64,000 nucleotides of DNA. Origin: Lutraria lutraria (Eukaryota; Mollusca; Bivalvia; Venerida; Mactridae). This document shows, piece by piece, positions 37,401-52,400 of the stretch. The position numbers and the translations under genes were made by a program. The DNA lies in assembly GCA_964023205.1 (NCBI GenBank), contig OZ026833.1, positions 33,506,830 through 33,570,829 on the forward strand, given 5' to 3'. Position 1 is the stretch's first letter. Every line of letters starts with the position of its first letter. The notes beneath the pieces were generated by a model. That model was not told the origin of the DNA. It ran no database searches and was given only the letters and a program-made list of their open reading frames with translations.

Positions 37401-40400
37401 TGTGTTAAAGTAACAATTTGTTTTAATATCAATTATATAGAGACTGAACATGTACGGTTACATATGTATGTAAGTCGGAGCGTGTGTTAAAGTAACAATT
37501 TATTTTAATATCAATTATAAAGAGACTGAACATGTACGGTTACGTATGTATGTAAGTCGGACACATGGTGAATCAGTATACATATAATTAGTTGAGTAAG
37601 TATAATAGTATGTTAGTGCATGTACATTGATGTGCTTGCATTACCGAATTGCATTTATTTAAAAACTATCAGTCTGAGAATAGTGGAACCGACTAATCGC
37701 AGAACAATTCCAAATTGAATGAGGGAGACCAGGCACCGCATTGAAATTGTGTTTCATATATTTGCGAACTTAACAAATTAAGAATGTAAGTAAGCATGTG
37801 CGGAGAGATCTGTCCCACTGATTTGGGGGCCGTCTTGTGTCAAACACCCCCTACGCCCCATGCTAGGTAGGAACTATATAAGCGTGGGTGTGTGAAAGAA
37901 GACGACTTCATTGAAATGGCATTCCTTCGTTTCACATTCTCAGATTGCATTCAGTCGAGTAGATTTAAACTTGGTAATATGCGATAATTTTTATCACACC
38001 CTGAAGGTAACGAACACGCATAAACATGCATCATCGATCGACAAAGGGAAATAACCCACTTACGTATAGGAAACGCACCCGTCGAGCATATAGCACACCA
38101 AGGGAACTGGATGTTTTGGTCATATATCTATGTTTGTCTCTTATATTAATTTCTGCTATCGTAAAACTTGCCAAGTTTACAGTAATTTGAAACTACTCAA
38201 GCGAACACGTGCACAAACACCTTGATATATAAGTTCCGATTCTCGTCAGACAATGTGCCGCAATGGCGCAGTCGGTTAAAGCGTCGGACATTGAAAGCTT
38301 TCGAGACAGGCAGACTTTTTGTGGCGGGTTCGACGCCGGCCACGGATCTTTTTTTTATTTTTATTTTTCGTTCGTTAGCGTTATACAGGCTTCAAAACAT
38401 TCCGCAAACACTTGGCGTTTGTTTCTTGAAATTAAATTAAATAGAAACAGTGTATTTTGTACGTTTTGCATTAATTAATATTCATTTCTGCAATAATAGC
38501 GATGTTAATCGCATTTCACGTGGGGTTACTGTAACGAAACCAGCCGTATGACTTTAGTTTGATATGTTGCGCTATGTACCAATCAAGGCTGCTGCATTGT
38601 GTTATCATTGCGTGTTGGGTTATTGTCGTTGGCGTCAATATGCATATGGTACGTACGTATCTTACTGTGAATTTCATAAGCAGCGCGTGTGTTAAAGTAA
38701 CAATTTGTTTTAATATCAATTATATAGAGACTGAACATGTACGGTTACATATGTATGTAAGTCGGAGCGTGTGTTAAAGTAACAATTTGTTTTAATATCA
38801 ATTATATAGAGACTGAACATGTACGGTTACATATGTATGTAAGTCGGAGCGTGTGTTAAAGTAACAATTTATTTTAATATCAATTATAAAGAGACTGAAC
38901 ATGTACGGTTACGTATGTATGTAAGTCGGACACATGGTGAATCAGTATACATATAATTAGTTGAGTAAGTATAATAGTATGTTAGTGCATGTACATTGAT
39001 GTGCTTGCATTACCGAATTGCATTTATTTAAAAACTATCAGTCTGAGAATAGTGGAACCGACTAATCGCAGAACAATTCCAAATTGAATGAGGGAGACCA
39101 GGCACCGCATTGAAATTGTGTTTCATATATTTGCGAACTTAACAAATTAAGAATGTAAGTAAGCATGTGCGGAGAGATCTGTCCCACTGATTTGGGGGCC
39201 GTCTTGTGTCAAACACCCCCTACGCCCCATGCTAGGTAGGAACTATATAAGCGTGGGTGTGTGAAAGAAGACGACTTCATTGAAATGGCATTCCTTCGTT
39301 TCACATTCTCAGATTGCATTCAGTCGAGTAGATTTAAACTTGGTAATATGCGATAATTTTTATCACACTCTGAAGGTAACGAACACGCATAAACATGCAT
39401 CATCGATCGACAAAGGGAAATAACCCACTTACGTATAGGAAACGCACCCGTCGAGCATATAGCACACCAAGGGAACTGGATGTTTTGGTCATATATCTAT
39501 GTTTGTCTCTTATATTAATTTCTGCTATCGTAAAACTTGCCAAGTTTACAGTAATTTGAAACTACTCAAGCGAACACGTGCACAAACACCTTGATATATA
39601 AGTTCCGATTCTCGTCAGACAATGTGCCGCAATGGCGCAGTCGGTTAAAGCGTCGGACATTGAAAGCTTTCGAGACAGGCAGACTTTTTGTGGCGGGTTC
39701 GACGCCGGCCACGGATCTTTTTTTTATTTTTATTTTTCGTTCGTTAGCGTTATACAGGCTTCAAAACATTCCGCAAACACTTGGCGTTTGTTTCTTGAAA
39801 TTAAATTAAATAGAAACAGTGTATTTTGTACGTTTTGCATTAATTAATATTCATTTCTGCAATAATAGCGATGTTAATCGCATTTCACGTGGGGTTACTG
39901 TAACGAAACCAGCCGTATGACTTTAGTTTGATATGTTGCGCTATGTACCAATCAAGGCTGCTGCATTGTGTTATCATTGCGTGTTGGGTTATTGTCGTTG
40001 GCGTCAATATGCATATGGTACGTACGTATCTTACTGTGAATTTCATAAGCAGCGCGTGTGTTAAAGTAACAATTTGTTTTAATATCAATTATATAGAGAC
40101 TGAACATGTACGGTTACATATGTATGTAAGTCGGAGCGTGTGTTAAAGTAACAATTTGTTTTAATATCAATTATATAGAGACTGAACATGTACGGTTACA
40201 TATGTATGTAAGTCGGAGCGTGTGTTAAAGTAACAATTTATTTTAATATCAATTATAAAGAGACTGAACATGTACGGTTACGTATGTATGTAAGTCGGAC
40301 ACATGGTGAATCAGTATACATATAATTAGTTGAGTAAGTATAATAGTATGTTAGTGCATGTACATTGATGTGCTTGCATTACCGAATTGCATTTATTTAA

Positions 40401-43400
40401 AAACTATCAGTCTGAGAATAGTGGAACCGACTAATCGCAGAACAATTCCAAATTGAATGAGGGAGACCAGGCACCGCATTGAAATTGTGTTTCATATATT
40501 TGCGAACTTAACAAATTAAGAATGTAAGTAAGCATGTGCGGAGAGATCTGTCCCACTGATTTGGGGGCCGTCTTGTGTCAAACACCCCCTACGCCCCATG
40601 CTAGGTAGGAACTATATAAGCGTGGGTGTGTGAAAGAAGACGACTTCATTGAAATGGCATTCCTTCGTTTCACATTCTCAGATTGCATTCAGTCGAGTAG
40701 ATTTAAACTTGGTAATATGCGATAATTTTTATCACACCCTGAAGGTAACGAACACGCATAAACATGCATCATCGATCGACAAAGGGAAATAACCCACTTA
40801 CGTATAGGAAACGCACCCGTCGAGCATATAGCACACCAAGGGAACTGGATGTTTTGGTCATATATCTATGTTTGTCTCTTATATTAATTTCTGCTATCGT
40901 AAAACTTGCCAAGTTTACAGTAATTTGAAACTACTCAAGCGAACACGTGCACAAACACCTTGATATATAAGTTCCGATTCTCGTCAGACAATGTGCCGCA
41001 ATGGCGCAGTCGGTTAAAGCGTCGGACATTGAAAGCTTTCGAGACAGGCAGACTTTTTGTGGCGGGTTCGACGCCGGCCACGGATCTTTTTTTTATTTTT
41101 ATTTTTCGTTCGTTAGCGTTATACAGGCTTCAAAACATTCCGCAAACACTTGGCGTTTGTTTCTTGAAATTAAATTAAATAGAAACAGTGTATTTTGTAC
41201 GTTTTGCATTAATTAATATTCATTTCTGCAATAATAGCGATGTTAATCGCATTTCACGTGGGGTTACTGTAACGAAACCAGCCGTATGACTTTAGTTTGA
41301 TATGTTGCGCTATGTACCAATCAAGGCTGCTGCATTGTGTTATCATTGCGTGTTGGGTTATTGTCGTTGGCGTCAATATGCATATGGTACGTACGTATCT
41401 TACTGTGAATTTCATAAGCAGCGCGTGTGTTAAAGTAACAATTTGTTTTAATATCAATTATATAGAGACTGAACATGTACGGTTACATATGTATGTAAGT
41501 CGGAGCGTGTGTTAAAGTAACAATTTGTTTTAATATCAATTATATAGAGACTGAACATGTACGGTTACATATGTATGTAAGTCGGAGCGTGTGTTAAAGT
41601 AACAATTTATTTTAATATCAATTATAAAGAGACTGAACATGTACGGTTACGTATGTATGTAAGTCGGACACATGGTGAATCAGTATACATATAATTAGTT
41701 GAGTAAGTATAATAGTATGTTAGTGCATGTACATTGATGTGCTTGCATTACCGAATTGCATTTATTTAAAAACTATCAGTCTGAGAATAGTGGAACCGAC
41801 TAATCGCAGAACAATTCCAAATTGAATGAGGGAGACCAGGCACCGCATTGAAATTGTGTTTCATATATTTGCGAACTTAACAAATTAAGAATGTAAGTAA
41901 GCATGTGCGGAGAGATCTGTCCCACTGATTTGGGGGCCGTCTTGTGTCAAACACCCCCTACGCCCCATGCTAGGTAGGAACTATATAAGCGTGGGTGTGT
42001 GAAAGAAGACGACTTCATTGAAATGGCATTCCTTCGTTTCACATTCTCAGATTGCATTCAGTCGAGTAGATTTAAACTTGGTAATATGCGATAATTTTTA
42101 TCACACCCTGAAGGTAACGAACACGCATAAACATGCATCATCGATCGACAAAGGGAAATAACCCACTTACGTATAGGAAACGCACCCGTCGAGCATATAG
42201 CACACCAAGGGAACTGGATGTTTTGGTCATATATCTATGTTTGTCTCTTATATTAATTTCTGCTATCGTAAAACTTGCCAAGTTTACAGTAATTTGAAAC
42301 TACTCAAGCGAACACGTGCACAAACACCTTGATATATAAGTTCCGATTCTCGTCAGACAATGTGCCGCAATGGCGCAGTCGGTTAAAGCGTCGGACATTG
42401 AAAGCTTTCGAGACAGGCAGACTTTTTGTGGCGGGTTCGACGCCGGCCACGGATCTTTTTTTTATTTTTATTTTTCGTTCGTTAGCGTTATACAGGCTTC
42501 AAAACATTCCGCAAACACTTGGCGTTTGTTTCTTGAAATTAAATTAAATAGAAACAGTGTATTTTGTACGTTTTGCATTAATTAATATTCATTTCTGCAA
42601 TAATAGCGATGTTAATCGCATTTCACGTGGGGTTACTGTAACGAAACCAGCCGTATGACTTTAGTTTGATATGTTGCGCTATGTACCAATCAAGGCTGCT
42701 GCATTGTGTTATCATTGCGTGTTGGGTTATTGTCGTTGGCGTCAATATGCATATGGTACGTACGTATCTTACTGTGAATTTCATAAGCAGCGCGTGTGTT
42801 AAAGTAACAATTTGTTTTAATATCAATTATATAGAGACTGAACATGTACGGTTACATATGTATGTAAGTCGGAGCGTGTGTTAAAGTAACAATTTGTTTT
42901 AATATCAATTATATAGAGACTGAACATGTACGGTTACATATGTATGTAAGTCGGAGCGTGTGTTAAAGTAACAATTTATTTTAATATCAATTATAAAGAG
43001 ACTGAACATGTACGGTTACGTATGTATGTAAGTCGGACACATGGTGAATCAGTATACATATAATTAGTTGAGTAAGTATAATAGTATGTTAGTGCATGTA
43101 CATTGATGTGCTTGCATTACCGAATTGCATTTATTTAAAAACTATCAGTCTGAGAATAGTGGAACCGACTAATCGCAGAACAATTCCAAATTGAATGAGG
43201 GAGACCAGGCACCGCATTGAAATTGTGTTTCATATATTTGCGAACTTAACAAATTAAGAATGTAAGTAAGCATGTGCGGAGAGATCTGTCCCACTGATTT
43301 GGGGGCCGTCTTGTGTCAAACACCCCCTACGCCCCATGCTAGGTAGGAACTATATAAGCGTGGGTGTGTGAAAGAAGACGACTTCATTGAAATGGCATTC

Positions 43401-46400
43401 CTTCGTTTCACATTCTCAGATTGCATTCAGTCGAGTAGATTTAAACTTGGTAATATGCGATAATTTTTATCACACCCTGAAGGTAACGAACACGCATAAA
43501 CATGCATCATCGATCGACAAAGGGAAATAACCCACTTACGTATAGGAAACGCACCCGTCGAGCATATAGCACACCAAGGGAACTGGATGTTTTGGTCATA
43601 TATCTATGTTTGTCTCTTATATTAATTTCTGCTATCGTAAAACTTGCCAAGTTTACAGTAATTTGAAACTACTCAAGCGAACACGTGCACAAACACCTTG
43701 ATATATAAGTTCCGATTCTCGTCAGACAATGTGCCGCAATGGCGCAGTCGGTTAAAGCGTCGGACATTGAAAGCTTTCGAGACAGGCAGACTTTTTGTGG
43801 CGGGTTCGACGCCGGCCACGGATCTTTTTTTTATTTTTATTTTTCGTTCGTTAGCGTTATACAGGCTTCAAAACATTCCGCAAACACTTGGCGTTTGTTT
43901 CTTGAAATTAAATTAAATAGAAACAGTGTATTTTGTACGTTTTGCATTAATTAATATTCATTTCTGCAATAATAGCGATGTTAATCGCATTTCACGTGGG
44001 GTTACTGTAACGAAACCAGCCGTATGACTTTAGTTTGATATGTTGCGCTATGTACCAATCAAGGCTGCTGCATTGTGTTATCATTGCGTGTTGGGTTATT
44101 GTCGTTGGCGTCAATATGCATATGGTACGTACGTATCTTACTGTGAATTTCATAAGCAGCGCGTGTGTTAAAGTAACAATTTGTTTTAATATCAATTATA
44201 TAGAGACTGAACATGTACGGTTACATATGTATGTAAGTCGGAGCGTGTGTTAAAGTAACAATTTGTTTTAATATCAATTATATAGAGACTGAACATGTAC
44301 GGTTACATATGTATGTAAGTCGGAGCGTGTGTTAAAGTAACAATTTATTTTAATATCAATTATAAAGAGACTGAACATGTACGGTTACGTATGTATGTAA
44401 GTCGGACACATGGTGAATCAGTATACATATAATTAGTTGAGTAAGTATAATAGTATGTTAGTGCATGTACATTGATGTGCTTGCATTACCGAATTGCATT
44501 TATTTAAAAACTATCAGTCTGAGAATAGTGGAACCGACTAATCGCAGAACAATTCCAAATTGAATGAGGGAGACCAGGCACCGCATTGAAATTGTGTTTC
44601 ATATATTTGCGAACTTAACAAATTAAGAATGTAAGTAAGCATGTGCGGAGAGATCTGTCCCACTGATTTGGGGGCCGTCTTGTGTCAAACACCCCCTACG
44701 CCCCATGCTAGGTAGGAACTATATAAGCGTGGGTGTGTGAAAGAAGACGACTTCATTGAAATGGCATTCCTTCGTTTCACATTCTCAGATTGCATTCAGT
44801 CGAGTAGATTTAAACTTGGTAATATGCGATAATTTTTATCACACCCTGAAGGTAACGAACACGCATAAACATGCATCATCGATCGACAAAGGGAAATAAC
44901 CCACTTACGTATAGGAAACGCACCCGTCGAGCATATAGCACACCAAGGGAACTGGATGTTTTGGTCATATATCTATGTTTGTCTCTTATATTAATTTCTG
45001 CTATCGTAAAACTTGCCAAGTTTACAGTAATTTGAAACTACTCAAGCGAACACGTGCACAAACACCTTGATATATAAGTTCCGATTCTCGTCAGACAATG
45101 TGCCGCAATGGCGCAGTCGGTTAAAGCGTCGGACATTGAAAGCTTTCGAGACAGGCAGACTTTTTGTGGCGGGTTCGACGCCGGCCACGGATCTTTTTTT
45201 TATTTTTATTTTTCGTTCGTTAGCGTTATACAGGCTTCAAAACATTCCGCAAACACTTGGCGTTTGTTTCTTGAAATTAAATTAAATAGAAACAGTGTAT
45301 TTTGTACGTTTTGCATTAATTAATATTCATTTCTGCAATAATAGCGATGTTAATCGCATTTCACGTGGGGTTACTGTAACGAAACCAGCCGTATGACTTT
45401 AGTTTGATATGTTGCGCTATGTACCAATCAAGGCTGCTGCATTGTGTTATCATTGCGTGTTGGGTTATTGTCGTTGGCGTCAATATGCATATGGTACGTA
45501 CGTATCTTACTGTGAATTTCATAAGCAGCGCGTGTGTTAAAGTAACAATTTGTTTTAATATCAATTATATAGAGACTGAACATGTACGGTTACATATGTA
45601 TGTAAGTCGGAGCGTGTGTTAAAGTAACAATTTGTTTTAATATCAATTATATAGAGACTGAACATGTACGGTTACATATGTATGTAAGTCGGAGCGTGTG
45701 TTAAAGTAACAATTTATTTTAATATCAATTATAAAGAGACTGAACATGTACGGTTACGTATGTATGTAAGTCGGACACATGGTGAATCAGTATACATATA
45801 ATTAGTTGAGTAAGTATAATAGTATGTTAGTGCATGTACATTGATGTGCTTGCATTACCGAATTGCATTTATTTAAAAACTATCAGTCTGAGAATAGTGG
45901 AACCGACTAATCGCAGAACAATTCCAAATTGAATGAGGGAGACCAGGCACCGCATTGAAATTGTGTTTCATATATTTGCGAACTTAACAAATTAAGAATG
46001 TAAGTAAGCATGTGCGGAGAGATCTGTCCCACTGATTTGGGGGCCGTCTTGTGTCAAACACCCCCTACGCCCCATGCTAGGTAGGAACTATATAAGCGTG
46101 GGTGTGTGAAAGAAGACGACTTCATTGAAATGGCATTCCTTCGTTTCACATTCTCAGATTGCATTCAGTCGAGTAGATTTAAACTTGGTAATATGCGATA
46201 ATTTTTATCACACCCTGAAGGTAACGAACACGCATAAACATGCATCATCGATCGACAAAGGGAAATAACCCACTTACGTATAGGAAACGCACCCGTCGAG
46301 CATATAGCACACCAAGGGAACTGGATGTTTTGGTCATATATCTATGTTTGTCTCTTATATTAATTTCTGCTATCGTAAAACTTGCCAAGTTTACAGTAAT

Positions 46401-49400
46401 TTGAAACTACTCAAGCGAACACGTGCACAAACACCTTGATATATAAGTTCCGATTCTCGTCAGACAATGTGCCGCAATGGCGCAGTCGGTTAAAGCGTCG
46501 GACATTGAAAGCTTTCGAGACAGGCAGACTTTTTGTGGCGGGTTCGACGCCGGCCACGGATCTTTTTTTTATTTTTATTTTTCGTTCGTTAGCGTTATAC
46601 AGGCTTCAAAACATTCCGCAAACACTTGGCGTTTGTTTCTTGAAATTAAATTAAATAGAAACAGTGTATTTTGTACGTTTTGCATTAATTAATATTCATT
46701 TCTGCAATAATAGCGATGTTAATCGCATTTCACGTGGGGTTACTGTAACGAAACCAGCCGTATGACTTTAGTTTGATATGTTGCGCTATGTACCAATCAA
46801 GGCTGCTGCATTGTGTTATCATTGCGTGTTGGGTTATTGTCGTTGGCGTCAATATGCATATGGTACGTACGTATCTTACTGTGAATTTCATAAGCAGCGC
46901 GTGTGTTAAAGTAACAATTTGTTTTAATATCAATTATATAGAGACTGAACATGTACGGTTACATATGTATGTAAGTCGGAGCGTGTGTTAAAGTAACAAT
47001 TTGTTTTAATATCAATTATATAGAGACTGAACATGTACGGTTACATATGTATGTAAGTCGGAGCGTGTGTTAAAGTAACAATTTATTTTAATATCAATTA
47101 TAAAGAGACTGAACATGTACGGTTACGTATGTATGTAAGTCGGACACATGGTGAATCAGTATACATATAATTAGTTGAGTAAGTATAATAGTATGTTAGT
47201 GCATGTACATTGATGTGCTTGCATTACCGAATTGCATTTATTTAAAAACTATCAGTCTGAGAATAGTGGAACCGACTAATCGCAGAACAATTCCAAATTG
47301 AATGAGGGAGACCAGGCACCGCATTGAAATTGTGTTTCATATATTTGCGAACTTAACAAATTAAGAATGTAAGTAAGCATGTGCGGAGAGATCTGTCCCA
47401 CTGATTTGGGGGCCGTCTTGTGTCAAACACCCCCTACGCCCCATGCTAGGTAGGAACTATATAAGCGTGGGTGTGTGAAAGAAGACGACTTCATTGAAAT
47501 GGCATTCCTTCGTTTCACATTCTCAGATTGCATTCAGTCGAGTAGATTTAAACTTGGTAATATGCGATAATTTTTATCACACCCTGAAGGTAACGAACAC
47601 GCATAAACATGCATCATCGATCGACAAAGGGAAATAACCCACTTACGTATAGGAAACGCACCCGTCGAGCATATAGCACACCAAGGGAACTGGATGTTTT
47701 GGTCATATATCTATGTTTGTCTCTTATATTAATTTCTGCTATCGTAAAACTTGCCAAGTTTACAGTAATTTGAAACTACTCAAGCGAACACGTGCACAAA
47801 CACCTTGATATATAAGTTCCGATTCTCGTCAGACAATGTGCCGCAATGGCGCAGTCGGTTAAAGCGTCGGACATTGAAAGCTTTCGAGACAGGCAGACTT
47901 TTTGTGGCGGGTTCGACGCCGGCCACGGATCTTTTTTTTATTTTTATTTTTCGTTCGTTAGCGTTATACAGGCTTCAAAACATTCCGCAAACACTTGGCG
48001 TTTGTTTCTTGAAATTAAATTAAATAGAAACAGTGTATTTTGTACGTTTTGCATTAATTAATATTCATTTCTGCAATAATAGCGATGTTAATCGCATTTC
48101 ACGTGGGGTTACTGTAACGAAACCAGCCGTATGACTTTAGTTTGATATGTTGCGCTATGTACCAATCAAGGCTGCTGCATTGTGTTATCATTGCGTGTTG
48201 GGTTATTGTCGTTGGCGTCAATATGCATATGGTACGTACGTATCTTACTGTGAATTTCATAAGCAGCGCGTGTGTTAAAGTAACAATTTGTTTTAATATC
48301 AATTATATAGAGACTGAACATGTACGGTTACATATGTATGTAAGTCGGAGCGTGTGTTAAAGTAACAATTTGTTTTAATATCAATTATATAGAGACTGAA
48401 CATGTACGGTTACATATGTATGTAAGTCGGAGCGTGTGTTAAAGTAACAATTTATTTTAATATCAATTATAAAGAGACTGAACATGTACGGTTACGTATG
48501 TATGTAAGTCGGACACATGGTGAATCAGTATACATATAATTAGTTGAGTAAGTATAATAGTATGTTAGTGCATGTACATTGATGTGCTTGCATTACCGAA
48601 TTGCATTTATTTAAAAACTATCAGTCTGAGAATAGTGGAACCGACTAATCGCAGAACAATTCCAAATTGAATGAGGGAGACCAGGCACCGCATTGAAATT
48701 GTGTTTCATATATTTGCGAACTTAACAAATTAAGAATGTAAGTAAGCATGTGCGGAGAGATCTGTCCCACTGATTTGGGGGCCGTCTTGTGTCAAACACC
48801 CCCTACGCCCCATGCTAGGTAGGAACTATATAAGCGTGGGTGTGTGAAAGAAGACGACTTCATTGAAATGGCATTCCTTCGTTTCACATTCTCAGATTGC
48901 ATTCAGTCGAGTAGATTTAAACTTGGTAATATGCGATAATTTTTATCACACCCTGAAGGTAACGAACACGCATAAACATGCATCATCGATCGACAAAGGG
49001 AAATAACCCACTTACGTATAGGAAACGCACCCGTCGAGCATATAGCACACCAAGGGAACTGGATGTTTTGGTCATATATCTATGTTTGTCTCTTATATTA
49101 ATTTCTGCTATCGTAAAACTTGCCAAGTTTACAGTAATTTGAAACTACTCAAGCGAACACGTGCACAAACACCTTGATATATAAGTTCCGATTCTCGTCA
49201 GACAATGTGCCGCAATGGCGCAGTCGGTTAAAGCGTCGGACATTGAAAGCTTTCGAGACAGGCAGACTTTTTGTGGCGGGTTCGACGCCGGCCACGGATC
49301 TTTTTTTTATTTTTATTTTTCGTTCGTTAGCGTTATACAGGCTTCAAAACATTCCGCAAACACTTGGCGTTTGTTTCTTGAAATTAAATTAAATAGAAAC

Positions 49401-52400
49401 AGTGTATTTTGTACGTTTTGCATTAATTAATATTCATTTCTGCAATAATAGCGATGTTAATCGCATTTCACGTGGGGTTACTGTAACGAAACCAGCCGTA
49501 TGACTTTAGTTTGATATGTTGCGCTATGTACCAATCAAGGCTGCTGCATTGTGTTATCATTGCGTGTTGGGTTATTGTCGTTGGCGTCAATATGCATATG
49601 GTACGTACGTATCTTACTGTGAATTTCATAAGCAGCGCGTGTGTTAAAGTAACAATTTGTTTTAATATCAATTATATAGAGACTGAACATGTACGGTTAC
49701 ATATGTATGTAAGTCGGAGCGTGTGTTAAAGTAACAATTTGTTTTAATATCAATTATATAGAGACTGAACATGTACGGTTACATATGTATGTAAGTCGGA
49801 GCGTGTGTTAAAGTAACAATTTATTTTAATATCAATTATAAAGAGACTGAACATGTACGGTTACGTATGTATGTAAGTCGGACACATGGTGAATCAGTAT
49901 ACATATAATTAGTTGAGTAAGTATAATAGTATGTTAGTGCATGTACATTGATGTGCTTGCATTACCGAATTGCATTTATTTAAAAACTATCAGTCTGAGA
50001 ATAGTGGAACCGACTAATCGCAGAACAATTCCAAATTGAATGAGGGAGACCAGGCACCGCATTGAAATTGTGTTTCATATATTTGCGAACTTAACAAATT
50101 AAGAATGTAAGTAAGCATGTGCGGAGAGATCTGTCCCACTGATTTGGGGGCCGTCTTGTGTCAAACACCCCCTACGCCCCATGCTAGGTAGGAACTATAT
50201 AAGCGTGGGTGTGTGAAAGAAGACGACTTCATTGAAATGGCATTCCTTCGTTTCACATTCTCAGATTGCATTCAGTCGAGTAGATTTAAACTTGGTAATA
50301 TGCGATAATTTTTATCACACCCTGAAGGTAACGAACACGCATAAACATGCATCATCGATCGACAAAGGGAAATAACCCACTTACGTATAGGAAACGCACC
50401 CGTCGAGCATATAGCACACCAAGGGAACTGGATGTTTTGGTCATATATCTATGTTTGTCTCTTATATTAATTTCTGCTATCGTAAAACTTGCCAAGTTTA
50501 CAGTAATTTGAAACTACTCAAGCGAACACGTGCACAAACACCTTGATATATAAGTTCCGATTCTCGTCAGACAATGTGCCGCAATGGCGCAGTCGGTTAA
50601 AGCGTCGGACATTGAAAGCTTTCGAGACAGGCAGACTTTTTGTGGCGGGTTCGACGCCGGCCACGGATCTTTTTTTTATTTTTATTTTTCGTTCGTTAGC
50701 GTTATACAGGCTTCAAAACATTCCGCAAACACTTGGCGTTTGTTTCTTGAAATTAAATTAAATAGAAACAGTGTATTTTGTACGTTTTGCATTAATTAAT
50801 ATTCATTTCTGCAATAATAGCGATGTTAATCGCATTTCACGTGGGGTTACTGTAACGAAACCAGCCGTATGACTTTAGTTTGATATGTTGCGCTATGTAC
50901 CAATCAAGGCTGCTGCATTGTGTTATCATTGCGTGTTGGGTTATTGTCGTTGGCGTCAATATGCATATGGTACGTACGTATCTTACTGTGAATTTCATAA
51001 GCAGCGCGTGTGTTAAAGTAACAATTTGTTTTAATATCAATTATATAGAGACTGAACATGTACGGTTACATATGTATGTAAGTCGGAGCGTGTGTTAAAG
51101 TAACAATTTGTTTTAATATCAATTATATAGAGACTGAACATGTACGGTTACATATGTATGTAAGTCGGAGCGTGTGTTAAAGTAACAATTTATTTTAATA
51201 TCAATTATAAAGAGACTGAACATGTACGGTTACGTATGTATGTAAGTCGGACACATGGTGAATCAGTATACATATAATTAGTTGAGTAAGTATAATAGTA
51301 TGTTAGTGCATGTACATTGATGTGCTTGCATTACCGAATTGCATTTATTTAAAAACTATCAGTCTGAGAATAGTGGAACCGACTAATCGCAGAACAATTC
51401 CAAATTGAATGAGGGAGACCAGGCACCGCATTGAAATTGTGTTTCATATATTTGCGAACTTAACAAATTAAGAATGTAAGTAAGCATGTGCGGAGAGATC
51501 TGTCCCACTGATTTGGGGGCCGTCTTGTGTCAAACACCCCCTACGCCCCATGCTAGGTAGGAACTATATAAGCGTGGGTGTGTGAAAGAAGACGACTTCA
51601 TTGAAATGGCATTCCTTCGTTTCACATTCTCAGATTGCATTCAGTCGAGTAGATTTAAACTTGGTAATATGCGATAATTTTTATCACACCCTGAAGGTAA
51701 CGAACACGCATAAACATGCATCATCGATCGACAAAGGGAAATAACCCACTTACGTATAGGAAACGCACCCGTCGAGCATATAGCACACCAAGGGAACTGG
51801 ATGTTTTGGTCATATATCTATGTTTGTCTCTTATATTAATTTCTGCTATCGTAAAACTTGCCAAGTTTACAGTAATTTGAAACTACTCAAGCGAACACGT
51901 GCACAAACACCTTGATATATAAGTTCCGATTCTCGTCAGACAATGTGCCGCAATGGCGCAGTCGGTTAAAGCGTCGGACATTGAAAGCTTTCGAGACAGG
52001 CAGACTTTTTGTGGCGGGTTCGACGCCGGCCACGGATCTTTTTTTTATTTTTATTTTTCGTTCGTTAGCGTTATACAGGCTTCAAAACATTCCGCAAACA
52101 CTTGGCGTTTGTTTCTTGAAATTAAATTAAATAGAAACAGTGTATTTTGTACGTTTTGCATTAATTAATATTCATTTCTGCAATAATAGCGATGTTAATC
52201 GCATTTCACGTGGGGTTACTGTAACGAAACCAGCCGTATGACTTTAGTTTGATATGTTGCGCTATGTACCAATCAAGGCTGCTGCATTGTGTTATCATTG
52301 CGTGTTGGGTTATTGTCGTTGGCGTCAATATGCATATGGTACGTACGTATCTTACTGTGAATTTCATAAGCAGCGCGTGTGTTAAAGTAACAATTTGTTT